A DNA stretch of 64,000 nucleotides, from contig NZ_PZZZ01000007.1 of NCBI RefSeq assembly GCF_003046475.1, forward strand, positions 186,001 to 250,000, given 5' to 3'. Both the position numbers and the translations under genes were made by a program. The notes below the pieces were generated by a model, which was not told where the DNA came from, did no database searches, and worked only from the letters and a program-made list of their open reading frames with translations. Below are positions 17,272 through 26,599 of the stretch, piece after piece. Within the stretch, counting starts at the first letter, position 1; each line of letters opens with the position of its first letter. This stretch comes from Mycoplana dimorpha. GTDB lineage: Bacteria > Pseudomonadota > Alphaproteobacteria > Rhizobiales > Rhizobiaceae.

Positions 17272-17293
17272 TCGAAGCGGCGCCGCCGCGCTT

Positions 17294-18874
17294 TCAGAGG
17301 GGGACCCGCACCAGGGCTGTCAGGCCGCTCGGCAGGAATTCCAGGTGAACGCTGCTGCCGAGCACCTTGTCCAGGCTGCGTTCGATCAGCACGATCCCAA
17401 ATCCCCGCCGCTTGGGCGGGGTCACCGGCGGTCCGCCGGTCTCGTGCCATGTCATGTTCAGAACCTTGTGCCCGGCTTCTTCCACCACCCGCGCAGTGAT
17501 CACCAGCCGTCCCTCAGGAACCGACAGCGCGCCGTACTTGTGCGCGTTCGTCGCAAGTTCGTGCAGCACGAGGCCAAGCCCGATCGCCTGGTCGGGGCCG
17601 AGTTGCACCTCGTCCTTGTGTATCTCGACCTGTCCGTCAAAATCGTCGGCATAGGGCCGGACCTGCGCCTGGATCATCGCCATCAGGCGAATGCTTCCCC
17701 ACTCGTGATCGCTGAGGAGCGCATGCGCCTCCGAGAGCGAATGCAGCCGGCCGGCGAAGGCTTCCATGAACGCGGCCGGGTCGCTGGTCTGACGCAGGGT
17801 CTGGCGAGCGAGCGACTGGAGCATCGCCAGCGTGTTCTTCACCCGGTGGTTCAGCTCACGCAGGAGCAGTCGCATCCGCTCGGAAGCGATCTGTCCCTCG
17901 GTCACGTCGAGCGTGATGCCGAGGAACATCAGCGGCCGGCCATCGCTGTCCCACTCGTGAACCCGTCCCCGCCCGAGAAGCCAGCGGCCGGTGGCGGCCG
18001 CGCGAAACATCCCGTCATATTCACCGCCGCTCTCCAGCGCCTGGCGCAGCTTCGCAACGGTGGCCCGTCTGTCCGACAGGTGGATGGCCGAGAAGATCCG
18101 GCGGGCCTTCAGCGGGGCTCCGGGCTTCAGGTCCAGCATTCGCACAAGCGGCGCGTTAGCGACCACGGCGCCCGTCCTGATGTTCCACAACCAGCTGCCG
18201 ACATTGGCCGCATCGAGCGCGGAGGCTTGCCGCTGCTCCTCGCGGGTAATGGCGGCGTTGGCAATGGCCCGCCGCCGCGACTCCTCTTTCGCCAGAAGCA
18301 GCGCCCCGGCAAGCTTGGCAAGTTGCTGCAGGTGCAGCAGCGACGCATCGTCCGGAAGGGTCGCCCGCGGCGCCGTATCGAACACGCAGACGCTTCCGAT
18401 CACCTGCCCGACATGGGTGATCGGCGCTCCCGCATAGAAGCGCAGATGGGGCTTGCCGGTTACATCCGGCAGTCTGCAGAATCGCTTGTCATGCAGGGCG
18501 TCGCCGACGACGATCGGCCCCCCGGTCCCCGTCAGCAGATGGGCACAGAAGCAGTTGTCCGTGCTGGCACTGACCTCGGCTGTCCCGCGGCGGGCCAGGT
18601 ACCACTGGGTGCGGTCACCGATGAGGCTGACGATGGCGATCGGGGCAGACATGAGGCCCGCGGCAAGGTCGGCGATCCCGGTGAAGTCGGCATCCGGGCC
18701 GACATAAGCGGGCCGCGCCGCATCGAGCGCTTCCAGGCGTTCAGACGAGGCAAGTGCGGCAGCGACCGACGCTGGCACGGCCTGGACCGTCATCGCGTCC
18801 GGGTCCTTGACAGACGAACCGGGACGAAACGTCCGTCGCGCGCCGGTTTGCCCTGCATCTGTGCTGTCCACCAC
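17294..18874 (-). CDS. GAF-PAS HWE-family sensor histidine kinase of the stress locus
   Basis: Soluble sensor kinase, about 526 residues. GAF domain about 60-195 (VSLIGDRTQWYLARRG... NCFCAHLL), PAS about 215-330 (ANVGSWLWNIRTGAVVAN), then HWE kinase: phospho-acceptor H343 in LLLRELNHRVKNTLAM, N-box HELATNA (438-444), W476-H477-E478 and GFGIVLIERSL. No membrane segment. It lies 41 bases downstream of ecfG on the same strand, so it is probably a PhyR kinase or modulator (inference; PhyK/LovK-type enzymes do this). GTG 18874 and the adjacent GTG 18871 are both possible; GGGGA fits 18871 better. Confidence 0.82.
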   Translation of the reverse strand: MVDSTDAGQTGARRTFRPGSSVKDPDAMTVQAVPASVAAALASSERLEALDAARPAYVGPDADFTGIADLAAGLMSAPIAIVSLIGDRTQWYLARRGTAEVSASTDNCFCAHLLTGTGGPIVVGDALHDKRFCRLPDVTGKPHLRFYAGAPITHVGQVIGSVCVFDTAPRATLPDDASLLHLQQLAKLAGALLLAKEESRRRAIANAAITREEQRQASALDAANVGSWLWNIRTGAVVANAPLVRMLDLKPGAPLKARRIFSAIHLSDRRATVAKLRQALESGGEYDGMFRAAATGRWLLGRGRVHEWDSDGRPLMFLGITLDVTEGQIASERMRLLLRELNHRVKNTLAMLQSLARQTLRQTSDPAAFMEAFAGRLHSLSEAHALLSDHEWGSIRLMAMIQAQVRPYADDFDGQVEIHKDEVQLGPDQAIGLGLVLHELATNAHKYGALSVPEGRLVITARVVEEAGHKVLNMTWHETGGPPVTPPKRRGFGIVLIERSLDKVLGSSVHLEFLPSGLTALVRVPL

Positions 18875-18915
18875 ATGTCCCCACTCACCTGTAATCTCAC
18901 GCCGCCAGCGCTTCG

Positions 18916-19476
18916 CTAGGATATGAATGCGCGCGACGTCAGGGGCGCCGAGACCGCATCGGGTCCGTACTCCCCTTCATCCGACAGCTGCAGGATTTCC
19001 TGCAGCTTCTGCCTGGCGCGGTTGACGCGGCTCTTGATCGTCCCGAGCGCGCACCCGCTGATTTCCGCGGCCTCCTCGTAGGAGAAACCCGATGCGCCGA
19101 CCAGAACGATCGCCTCGCGCTGCTCGTCTGGAAGCAGCGCGAGGGCGCGCTGGAAGTCCTGCATGTCCAACGCGCCATATTGCGCCGGGTGCTGGGCAAG
19201 GTTCTCGGTCAGGATGCCTTCGCTGTCCTGCACCTCGCGGCCGCGCTTGCGCAGCTTGCTGTACAACTCGTTGCGCAGGATCGTGAAGAGCCAGGCCTTC
19301 ATGTTGGTGCCCATTTCGAACTGTTCCTGCTTGGCCCATGCCTTCATGATGGTGTCCTGTACGAGATCGTCCGCGTCGTGGTGGCGGCCGACCAGCGAGA
19401 TGGCAAACGCCCGCAGGCTCGGCAGGATCGACAGCAGTTCCCGTTTAAAGGTGTTGGCGGGCTGCGGTTGCGTCAT
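18916..19476 (-). CDS. ecfG: General stress response ECF sigma factor EcfG (RpoE2/SigT)
   Basis: ECF15-group sigma factor that directs transcription from GGAAC/CGTT promoters when NepR is removed by phosphorylated PhyR. 186 residues: region 2 is LPSLRAFAISLVGRHHDADDLVQDTIMKAWAKQEQFEMGTNMKAWLFTILRN; region 4 is LALLPDEQREAIVLVGASGFSYEEAAEISGCALGTIKSRVNRARQKL. Its ATG overlaps the nepR stop by 4 bases (ATGA), indicating translational coupling to its anti-sigma factor. An EcfG-like site upstream of nepR suggests positive autoregulation. Confidence 0.93.
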   Translation of the reverse strand: MTQPQPANTFKRELLSILPSLRAFAISLVGRHHDADDLVQDTIMKAWAKQEQFEMGTNMKAWLFTILRNELYSKLRKRGREVQDSEGILTENLAQHPAQYGALDMQDFQRALALLPDEQREAIVLVGASGFSYEEAAEISGCALGTIKSRVNRARQKLQEILQLSDEGEYGPDAVSAPLTSRAFIS

Positions 19477-19664
19477 CGATGGCCACCCCCCAGGTGAGCC
19501 TCGCTACGCTGCTCGGCGACGTCAAGCCTCTCCAGAAGTTCAAGAAATCTCTGCGGTATGGGTTCCTCCTGAACGGAAAGATAGAACGAGCGCAATCTAT
19601 GCGCAATCTGAGCGTCGGCCGCGGCCGGGACAGCCGGCAATTCTGGTCGATTCTGCTGTTCCAT
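19473..19664 (-). CDS. nepR: Anti-sigma factor NepR
   Basis: 63-residue protein that holds EcfG until PhyR~P binds it. The core HRLRSFYLSVQEEPIPQRFLELLERL (about 22-47) matches the NepR family, with the invariant EP.P.RF..LL. Disordered tails lie on both sides. The stop overlaps the ecfG start by 4 bases. The ATG at 19664 has only a weak ribosome site, which may keep anti-sigma levels moderate. Divergent from phyR. Confidence 0.92.
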   Translation of the reverse strand: MEQQNRPELPAVPAAADAQIAHRLRSFYLSVQEEPIPQRFLELLERLDVAEQRSEAHLGGGHR

Positions 19665-19712
19665 GGCTATGTAAACACCTAACTATTTGTCCGTGCTGTA
19701 TTCAGAACTGCA

Positions 19713-19737
19713 AATGCGCCGTAGTCAAAAAGGTTCC
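19713..19737 (-). promoter_or_regulatory. EcfG-like promoter of nepR-ecfG
   Basis: Read on the minus strand: GGAAC (19737-19733), 16 bases, CATT (19716-19713), one mismatch to the CGTT element. It points at nepR 49 bases away. Its -35 is one arm of an inverted repeat shared with the phyR promoter (GGTTCC at 19732-19737, GGAACC at 19746-19751). Confidence 0.55.
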
Positions 19738-19745
19738 CGACCTTC

Positions 19746-19770
19746 GGAACCAAAAAAAGGCGACGGCGTT
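19746..19770 (+). promoter_or_regulatory. EcfG-type promoter of phyR
   Basis: GGAAC at 19746-19750, 16 bases including an A-tract, CGTT at 19767-19770: a perfect EcfG consensus 47 bases before the phyR ATG. It implies that phyR is induced by the sigma factor it releases. Confidence 0.8.
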
Positions 19771-19817
19771 CAGCAACTGCCGGGGCGCCATCAGAATCGG
19801 CGCAAGGGGAGTTGGAA

Positions 19818-20612
19818 ATGCCCAGTTCAGACCGCATTGTGCCCTATTTGCCGGGCCTACGTCGCTACGCCCGTGCCCTGACGGGTGCGCAGTCTTCCGG
19901 CGACGCATACGTGGCCGCGACCCTCGAAGCCATCCTTATGGATCAGAAGCTGTTCGACGAGACTGACGACGACGACCGTCTGTGCCTGTTCCGGCTGCTG
20001 ACGCGGATGATGTCCTCGCTGCCGGTTTCGGTTAGCGACTCGGTGCCTATCGGCTCTGGTTCGCAGACCCCGTTCGATCTGAGTGCCGTGCCGCCCCGCG
20101 TCCGCCAGGCATTGCTGCTGGTGACCATGGAGAGCTTCCCGACGGCCAGGGCGGCGGAGATCCTCGACACGGACGAGGACGAGGTCTGCGGCCTCCTCGA
20201 CACCGCCTTCCGCGAAATCGCGACGCAGGTGGAGACCGGCATCATGATCATCGAGGACGAACCGCTGATCGCACTCGATCTGGCAGACATGATCACCGAC
20301 ATGGGCCATCACGTCACCGGGATCGCCCGCACGCAGTCCGAGGCCGAGCAACTCTGGAGGGACACCCGGCCCGGGCTGATCCTGGCCGATGTCAGGCTGG
20401 CCGACGGCAGTTCCGGAATTGACGCGGTCAACGCGATCTTGTCGCGCACCGAGCTTCCCGTCATATTCATCACCGCCTATCCCGAGAGACTGCTCACCGG
20501 TGAACGGCCCGAGCCGGCCTTTCTGGTCAGCAAGCCGTTCCACGCCGAAACGGTGAAGGTTCTCATCAACCAGGCTCTGCTGACGCACCATGGCGACCGT
20601 GCCGCCGCCTGA
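19818..20612 (+). CDS. phyR: Stress response regulator PhyR
   Basis: Anti-anti-sigma response regulator, 264 residues. The N-terminal two thirds mimic an ECF sigma factor (IVPYLPGLRRYARALTGAQSSGDAYVAATLEAIL; later PPRVRQALLLVTMESFPTARAAEILDTDEDEV). The C-terminal receiver has acidic E146/D147, phospho-acceptor D191 in LILADVRLADGSSG, T in FITAYPERLL and K in LVSKPF. Phosphorylation frees the sigma-like domain to bind NepR. ATG 19818 follows GGGGAG; a TTG 6 bases upstream is unlikely. Divergent from nepR-ecfG, behind its own EcfG promoter. Confidence 0.94.
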   Translation: MPSSDRIVPYLPGLRRYARALTGAQSSGDAYVAATLEAILMDQKLFDETDDDDRLCLFRLLTRMMSSLPVSVSDSVPIGSGSQTPFDLSAVPPRVRQALLLVTMESFPTARAAEILDTDEDEVCGLLDTAFREIATQVETGIMIIEDEPLIALDLADMITDMGHHVTGIARTQSEAEQLWRDTRPGLILADVRLADGSSGIDAVNAILSRTELPVIFITAYPERLLTGERPEPAFLVSKPFHAETVKVLINQALLTHHGDRAAA

Positions 20613-20643
20613 GAGCGGCGGCATTCTGAGAGCGGCGGCATTC
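20610..20643. repeat. 17-bp perfect tandem duplication at the phyR stop
   Basis: TGAGAGCGGCGGCATTC occurs twice head to tail (20610-20626 and 20627-20643). The first copy contains the phyR stop codon. It appears to be a simple local duplication just downstream of the reading frame, with no coding effect. Confidence 0.8.
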
Positions 20644-20683
20644 TCCTCGTCATTGGCAGAATTGATCTCGTTTGATCCCCTAA

Positions 20684-20717
20684 AAAAAAGGCAGCCAGTG
20701 CGGGGAGCACTGGCTGC
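20684..20717 (-). terminator. Rho-independent terminator of the polyol operon
   Basis: Perfect 11-bp stem: GCAGCCAGTGC (20691-20701), loop GGGGA, GCACTGGCTGC (20707-20717). On the minus strand the stem is followed by CCTTTTTTTTA, a strong T-tract, so it ends transcripts from the kinase gene whose stop is at 20869. On the plus strand the T-run (GCGTTTC) is poor, so termination of phyR there is weaker. Confidence 0.85.
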
Positions 20718-20868
20718 GCGTTTCTCCGCAGGTCGGAGGGGACACGGCCTGCGGTTCGTGTCACCGGCTAGAGGGCCTCGCATTGGGGGAATGCGTGTGC
20801 CGGAGACAGCCGGTAAACACCCCAGTCGCCGAAAGGTTCCTGCGGCACAGAATATTTATTTGAGGCAC

Positions 20869-22452
20869 TCAGGAAATCTGTTCCAGCTCGTAGCGGTGGC
20901 GATAGAGCGCCAGGAAACGGCGATATTCAAGGTCGTAGTTTGCCCGCCTGGTCGGATTGGGCTTGTGGACAGTGGCGTCCGGCTGCATGCAGGCTCCCGC
21001 GCAAGCCAGGTCCGGATGAATGCCGCCGGCAACCGCCGCCGCCATCGCCGTTCCGAGCAGCACCGCATCGCTCGTATTCGGCACGATCACCTTGCAGTCC
21101 ATGACGTCTCGGTAGAGCTCCATCAGGAGAGGATTGTGCAGGTGGCCGCCGGTCACGTGCAGCGCCTCGAAGGAACGGCCGGATTCCCCGAGCTTCTCGA
21201 CGATGTGCCGCATGCCGAGCACGATCGACACGCAGGTCTTCCAGTAGAGCCGGCACAGACCGTCGAACGTGGCGTCGAGCGACAGGCCGCTGATGACGCC
21301 GAGGCCGTGCGGGTCGGCAAACGGCGAGCGGTTGCCGTGAAAGTCGGGCAGGACGTACAGCCTTGCGGCGAAGTCCTGCCCGTCCGTCGCCCGCAATTCG
21401 CCGACCCGGTCGACGATGCGCTGATGAATGGCCGGGCACGGCGTGCCGCCGGCGCTGTGCAGGCGAGCTATGTGGTCGAGCAGCGCGCCGGTTGCGGATT
21501 GGCCGCCTTCCGCCAGCCATTGTCCCGGCAGCAGCGCCTCATAGTACGGCCCCCACATGCCGTGTCCGAACCGCGCTTGCCCGGAGAGCGTCACCACGCA
21601 ACTCGACGTGCCGCCGATCAGGGCGAGCTGTCGCCCAAGCCGCCGCGGGTCGCCGGCAAACCCGCCCAGCACGCCGAGCGCTCCCGCATAGGCATCTATC
21701 AAGCCGGCCGCGACCACGCAACCGGGCTGAAGGCCGAGATCGGCCGCGGCCTGCACCGTGAGATGCCCCACGGCACTGCCGACCGCCGCTGTCTCCTTCG
21801 GCAGCGCGCCGCGCTCCCTCAGGTCGGGCAGCCCGATCGCCTCGAGAAAGTCGTCCCGCCAGCCGTTCTCCTCGTGCGCCAGGTAGTTCCACTTGGCGGT
21901 CGTCGTGCAGCGGGACCGGGCCAGCTGGCCTGTTGCCCGCCAGGTGAGGAAATCGGCGAGGTCGAAGAAATGCCCGGCCCTGGCCCACTGCCCGGGCAGG
22001 TTGCGCTTCAGCCACATCAGCTTCGGCATCTGCATTTCCGGCGACATTACCTTGCCGGAGTGGTCGACGACGGCGTGCCCAGTCGCCGTACAGAAGTCGG
22101 CCTCGGCAAGCGCGCGGTGATCGAGCCAGACGATCGTGTCCCAGCGCGGATCGGCCCCGCCGGACACCGCCAGTTGCGCGCCGGCTTTGTCGCGCACGAC
22201 CAGCGAACAGGTGGCGTCGAAGCCAAGCGCGCCAATCCGATCGGCGCCGACCTTCGCCGCGCCCTGCGCCTCTCTCACCGCGATGCAGACCGCCCGCCAG
22301 ATATCTTCGGAATCATGCTCGGCATGGTTTTCCGCCGGCCGGTTCATGGCGATCGGGTGCTCGGCGCGTGCGAGCATCGCGCCCCTCCGGTCGAACACGC
22401 CCGCACGGGCGCTTCCGGTCCCGACATCGACCGCAACCATCAGATCGCGCAT
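20869..22452 (-). CDS. FGGY-family pentulose (ribulo/xylulo-type) kinase
   Basis: Phosphorylates a ketopentose or polyol product at the end of the polyol operon. N-terminal phosphate loop VAVDVGTGSARAGVFDRRG; WLDHRA (about 100); catalytic Asp region AAGLIDAYAGALGVLGG; YVLPDFHGNRSPFADPHGLGVISGL is the FGGY signature area typical of the D-ribulokinase/YDR109C-like branch rather than XylB; ATP site in VTGGHLHNPLLMELYRDV. Start ATG 22452, six bases from the HAD gene's stop. Length 527. Substrate inferred from neighbours: D-ribulose (from ribitol/arabitol) or D-xylulose. Confidence 0.85.
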   Translation of the reverse strand: MRDLMVAVDVGTGSARAGVFDRRGAMLARAEHPIAMNRPAENHAEHDSEDIWRAVCIAVREAQGAAKVGADRIGALGFDATCSLVVRDKAGAQLAVSGGADPRWDTIVWLDHRALAEADFCTATGHAVVDHSGKVMSPEMQMPKLMWLKRNLPGQWARAGHFFDLADFLTWRATGQLARSRCTTTAKWNYLAHEENGWRDDFLEAIGLPDLRERGALPKETAAVGSAVGHLTVQAAADLGLQPGCVVAAGLIDAYAGALGVLGGFAGDPRRLGRQLALIGGTSSCVVTLSGQARFGHGMWGPYYEALLPGQWLAEGGQSATGALLDHIARLHSAGGTPCPAIHQRIVDRVGELRATDGQDFAARLYVLPDFHGNRSPFADPHGLGVISGLSLDATFDGLCRLYWKTCVSIVLGMRHIVEKLGESGRSFEALHVTGGHLHNPLLMELYRDVMDCKVIVPNTSDAVLLGTAMAAAVAGGIHPDLACAGACMQPDATVHKPNPTRRANYDLEYRRFLALYRHRYELEQIS

Positions 22453-22456
22453 GAAT

Positions 22457-23143
22457 TCATGTTCCCGCCGGAAATTCTTTTCCGACAAGGTGGAGCAATT
22501 CCCGCATGTCGTCAAACAGCGCGTCGGGCTGCAGCCGCAGCAGCGCCTGCCGATGACGGTCGGTGCGGGCATGCGAACCGCCGGCAAAGGCAAACGCCCG
22601 CATCCCGGCCGCCCGGGCGGCCATCACGCCAGCCGGACTGTCCTCGATCACCGCGCAGGCCTCAGGCGGAATACCCATTGCGGTACTGGCATGGAGAAAG
22701 AGGTCGGGCGCCGGCTTGCCACGCTCCACCATCGAGGCGCTGAACACGTTCGGCTCGAACCGGTCGAGCAGCCCTGTCACCGAAAGCGACAGGCGGATGC
22801 GCTCCGGCTGGCTCGAGGAGGCGACGCAGAACGGCACCGGCAGCGCCTCGATCACGCCTGAGATTCCGTCGATTGGCCTCAGTTCGGTGCGAAAGCGCGC
22901 GTAGAGCCTGCTGCGCAGGGTAGCGAGAAAATGGTCGTCGATCGCCAGGCCATAGTCGTCGTGCAGGATCTCCGACATGCTTTTCAGGCTCCTGCCCAGA
23001 AAGCGGTCGGTGGCCTCGTCCGCATCCATGCGCACGCCGGCTTGGTCAAGGGCCTCGACCAGCACCGAAAGCGAAATCGGCTCGCTGTCGACGAGCACGC
23101 CGTCGCAGTCGAAGATCACCAGTTCAATCGGGCTTTCGGCCAT
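22457..23143 (-). CDS. HAD-superfamily hydrolase (beta-phosphoglucomutase/sugar-phosphatase type)
   Basis: HAD subfamily IA hydrolase, 228 residues. Motif I is VIFDCDGVLVDSE (D, D), motif II CVASSSQPERIRLSL, motif III K in ERGKPAPDLFLHA, motif IV VIEDSPAGVMAARAAGM. The cap is of the sugar phosphatase/PGM type. ATG 23143 follows GGGGA; an upstream in-frame ATG lacks a ribosome site. A HAD gene between the mannitol dehydrogenase and the FGGY kinase also occurs in rhizobial smo/mtl operons; it may remove or isomerise sugar phosphates formed by promiscuous kinase action (inference). Confidence 0.85.
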   Translation of the reverse strand: MAESPIELVIFDCDGVLVDSEPISLSVLVEALDQAGVRMDADEATDRFLGRSLKSMSEILHDDYGLAIDDHFLATLRSRLYARFRTELRPIDGISGVIEALPVPFCVASSSQPERIRLSLSVTGLLDRFEPNVFSASMVERGKPAPDLFLHASTAMGIPPEACAVIEDSPAGVMAARAAGMRAFAFAGGSHARTDRHRQALLRLQPDALFDDMRELLHLVGKEFPAGT

Positions 23144-23206
23144 CGTCCCCTGTTCCAAGCCGTTTGGCCGCCTGCACGGCCACATCACGTCGGTGCAGTC
23201 TTGCTG

Positions 23207-24691
23207 TCAGTCTGCCAGCCGGTTGTCCAGATAGAGCCGAAGTGTCGCGCGTGTCCCGTGCTCCCATAATGTCTTCAATGCCTTTTCGAAGCGCCGCCGG
23301 AACAGCTCCGAGGCGGCAACCGCCCCGAAGATGTCGCCAAGCGCCAGGAAGGCGGCCGGGTCGTCCTTGGCCCTGGCGGCGGCGGCGTGCAGCCGGTCGG
23401 CGCTGGCATCGTTGAAGGCGATCGGCCTGCCGCTCTCCGAAATGCCGGCGAAGTAGCGGCACCACAGTGCCGAGACCAGCGCCAGCCCGACGACGTCCTC
23501 GCCGCGGCGCAGCCGATCCGCGGTCGAGGGCAGGATGAATTTCGGCTGCCGGTTCGAGCCGTCCTGCGCCAGGCGGGGAATGGTGTCGCCGATCTTCGGA
23601 TTGAGGAAACGGGTCTCGATCAGCCGGAAATAGGCGTCGAGGTCGGTGCCGGGCACCGGCGGTATCACCGGGATGATCTCTTCGCGCTCGAGCTTGGCGA
23701 GGAAGGCGCGGATGTCCGCATCCTCCATCGCCTCGTGGACGAAATGGATGTCGAGGAGTGCTGCCGGATAGGCGATCGCCGCGTGGCCGCCGTTGAGGAT
23801 GCGGATTTTCATGTGTTCGTAAGGTGCCACGTCCTCAACGAACTGTACGCCAACCGTCTCCAGCGCCGGCCGCCCCTGCGGGAACCGGTCCTCGAGCACC
23901 CACTGCTTGAACTCCTCGCAGAACACCGGCCACTGGTCGTCGATGCCGTATTCCTCGGCGAGGGTGAAGATCTCGCGCGGGCCCGTCGCCGGCGTGATCC
24001 GGTCCACCATGCCGTTCGGAAAGGCCACGTTCGCGTCGATCCAATCCGCGAAGGCCGGATCGGACAGGCGCGCCACGCCGGACACGGCGGCGTGCGTCAC
24101 CTCGCCGTTTCCTGGAATGTTGTCGCAGGACATGACGGTGAACGGCGCAATGCCCTTCCCCCTGCGGGCCTTCAGCCCGGCGGCGATCAGCCCGAAGACC
24201 GTCTTCGGATTGTCCGGATCGGCGCCGTCGGCCGCGATCGCCGGGTGCGCCGGATCGAACACGCCGGAGGCCGGATCGATGAAGTAGCCGCCCTCGGTGA
24301 TCGTCAGCGAGACGATGCGGATCGCGGGGTCGGCAAGCTGCGCCACGGTTGCGGCGACATCGCCCGGCCTCAGGTAGCCGATCATCGAACCGGTCACATG
24401 CGCAGCAGTCCGGTTGATGTCCTGCTCGACCACGGTCGTCAGGAAATCCTGGCTTTCGAGCTTGGCGCGCATCGCCTCGTCGGAGGGCAGCACGCCCGCG
24501 CCGATGATCGCCCAGTCATGGTCCCGTCCGGCATTGAAGAGCTCGTCCAGGTAGACGGCCTGGTGGGCGCGATGGAAATTGCCGACGCCGAAATGGACGA
24601 TGCCCGCCTTGAGCGCGGAGCGGGGATAGGAGGGAACACCCGCCGTGTTCTTCACCTGCTCCAGGTTGATAAGCGACAGTTTGGTGGTCAT
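23207..24691 (-). CDS. mtlK: Mannitol 2-dehydrogenase (polyol-specific long-chain dehydrogenase)
   Basis: Oxidises mannitol (and often arabitol or sorbitol) to the ketose with NAD in the cytoplasm. 494 residues: GIVHFGVGNFHRAHQAVYLDELF is the N-terminal nucleotide-binding signature, SLTITEGGY lies mid-domain, VMSCDNIPGNG comes next, and catalytic K in HMKIRILNGGHAAIAY has the KxxxxNxxH pattern of the long-chain mannitol dehydrogenases. Start ATG 24691 follows GGAAGGAAAG; 45 extra upstream bases are open but not family-like. Order smoK-smoS-mtlK matches the characterised Rhodobacter and rhizobial operons. Confidence 0.92.
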   Translation of the reverse strand: MTTKLSLINLEQVKNTAGVPSYPRSALKAGIVHFGVGNFHRAHQAVYLDELFNAGRDHDWAIIGAGVLPSDEAMRAKLESQDFLTTVVEQDINRTAAHVTGSMIGYLRPGDVAATVAQLADPAIRIVSLTITEGGYFIDPASGVFDPAHPAIAADGADPDNPKTVFGLIAAGLKARRGKGIAPFTVMSCDNIPGNGEVTHAAVSGVARLSDPAFADWIDANVAFPNGMVDRITPATGPREIFTLAEEYGIDDQWPVFCEEFKQWVLEDRFPQGRPALETVGVQFVEDVAPYEHMKIRILNGGHAAIAYPAALLDIHFVHEAMEDADIRAFLAKLEREEIIPVIPPVPGTDLDAYFRLIETRFLNPKIGDTIPRLAQDGSNRQPKFILPSTADRLRRGEDVVGLALVSALWCRYFAGISESGRPIAFNDASADRLHAAAARAKDDPAAFLALGDIFGAVAASELFRRRFEKALKTLWEHGTRATLRLYLDNRLAD

Positions 24692-24815
24692 CGTTCTTTC
24701 CTTCCGGGCATGAGCGGCGGGGCCGCTTCCGGTCATTCAGTTTGCGTTGCGGCAGCGGGCCCTGAAGCTTCGGAAGCGTTCAGCGCCTGCCGGGTCATGC
24801 CGCCGCGATGCCGCG

Positions 24816-25585
24816 TCAGCTCATCCAGTTGCCGCCGTCGACGTTGTAGGTCTGGGCGACGACGTAGTCGCTCTCGGACGAGGCAAGGAAGATCGCCATG
24901 CCGGTGAGGTCCTCGGCCGTGCCCATCCGGCCGTATGGCACCTCCTGCCCGACCAGCCGCTTCTTCTCGCCGAGCGGGCGGTTCTCGTATTTGGCAAAGA
25001 GTGCGTCGACCCCGTCCCAGTGCTCGCCGTCGACCACGCCCGGCGCGATCGCGTTGACGTTGATGCGGTGCTTGATGAGATCGAGGCCGGCCGACTGGGT
25101 GAGGCTGATCACCGCCGCCTTGGTGGCGCAGTAGACGGCCACGAGCGGTTCGCCGCGTCGCCCTGCCTGGCTTGCCATGTTGATGATCTTGCCGCCGCTC
25201 CCCTGGGCGATCATCTGCCTTGCGACCGCCTGCAGGGTGAAGAGCGTGCCGGCGACGTTGATCGAGAACAGTTTGTCGTAGCTTTCCCGGGTAATCTCGA
25301 CGATCGGGGCGAGGTCGAACAGAGCTGCGTTGTTGACGAGGATGTCGATGCCGCCGAGTTCGGCGACGCAGGCCCCGATCGCGTCGTCGATCGATTGCTG
25401 CTTCGTCACGTCGAGCTCGACGGCAAAGGCAGCCGGGCCGATGTCGGCGGCCGTTTGCCGGGCCCGCCCGATGTCGATGTCGGCGATCGCGACGCGCGCC
25501 CCCTCGCGCACATAGGCCTCGGCGAACGCACGTCCGATCCCTCGCGCCGCGCCGGTGACGAGCGCCCGCTTTCCGTCCAGTCTCT

Positions 25586-25589
<4 letters not shown>
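24816..25589 (-). CDS. smoS: Sorbitol dehydrogenase SmoS (SDR family)
   Basis: Classical short-chain dehydrogenase that oxidises sorbitol to fructose (and galactitol to tagatose in the known enzyme). 257 residues: [19 protein letters not shown] cofactor motif, NNAA at about 88, catalytic Y and K in YCATKAA (about 153-159), [16 protein letters not shown], and the C-terminal [10 protein letters not shown]. Start ATG overlaps the smoK stop by 4 bases (ATGA). Directly upstream of mtlK with a 124-base gap. Confidence 0.9.
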
Positions 25590-26587
<998 letters not shown>

Positions 26588-26599
26588 CGCTGTTGTTCC

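Noticed and set aside
20590-22743. 717-codon plus-strand open frame across the FGGY kinase
   Set aside because: Arg/Gly/His-rich translation without domains; the minus-strand kinase and terminator explain the region.
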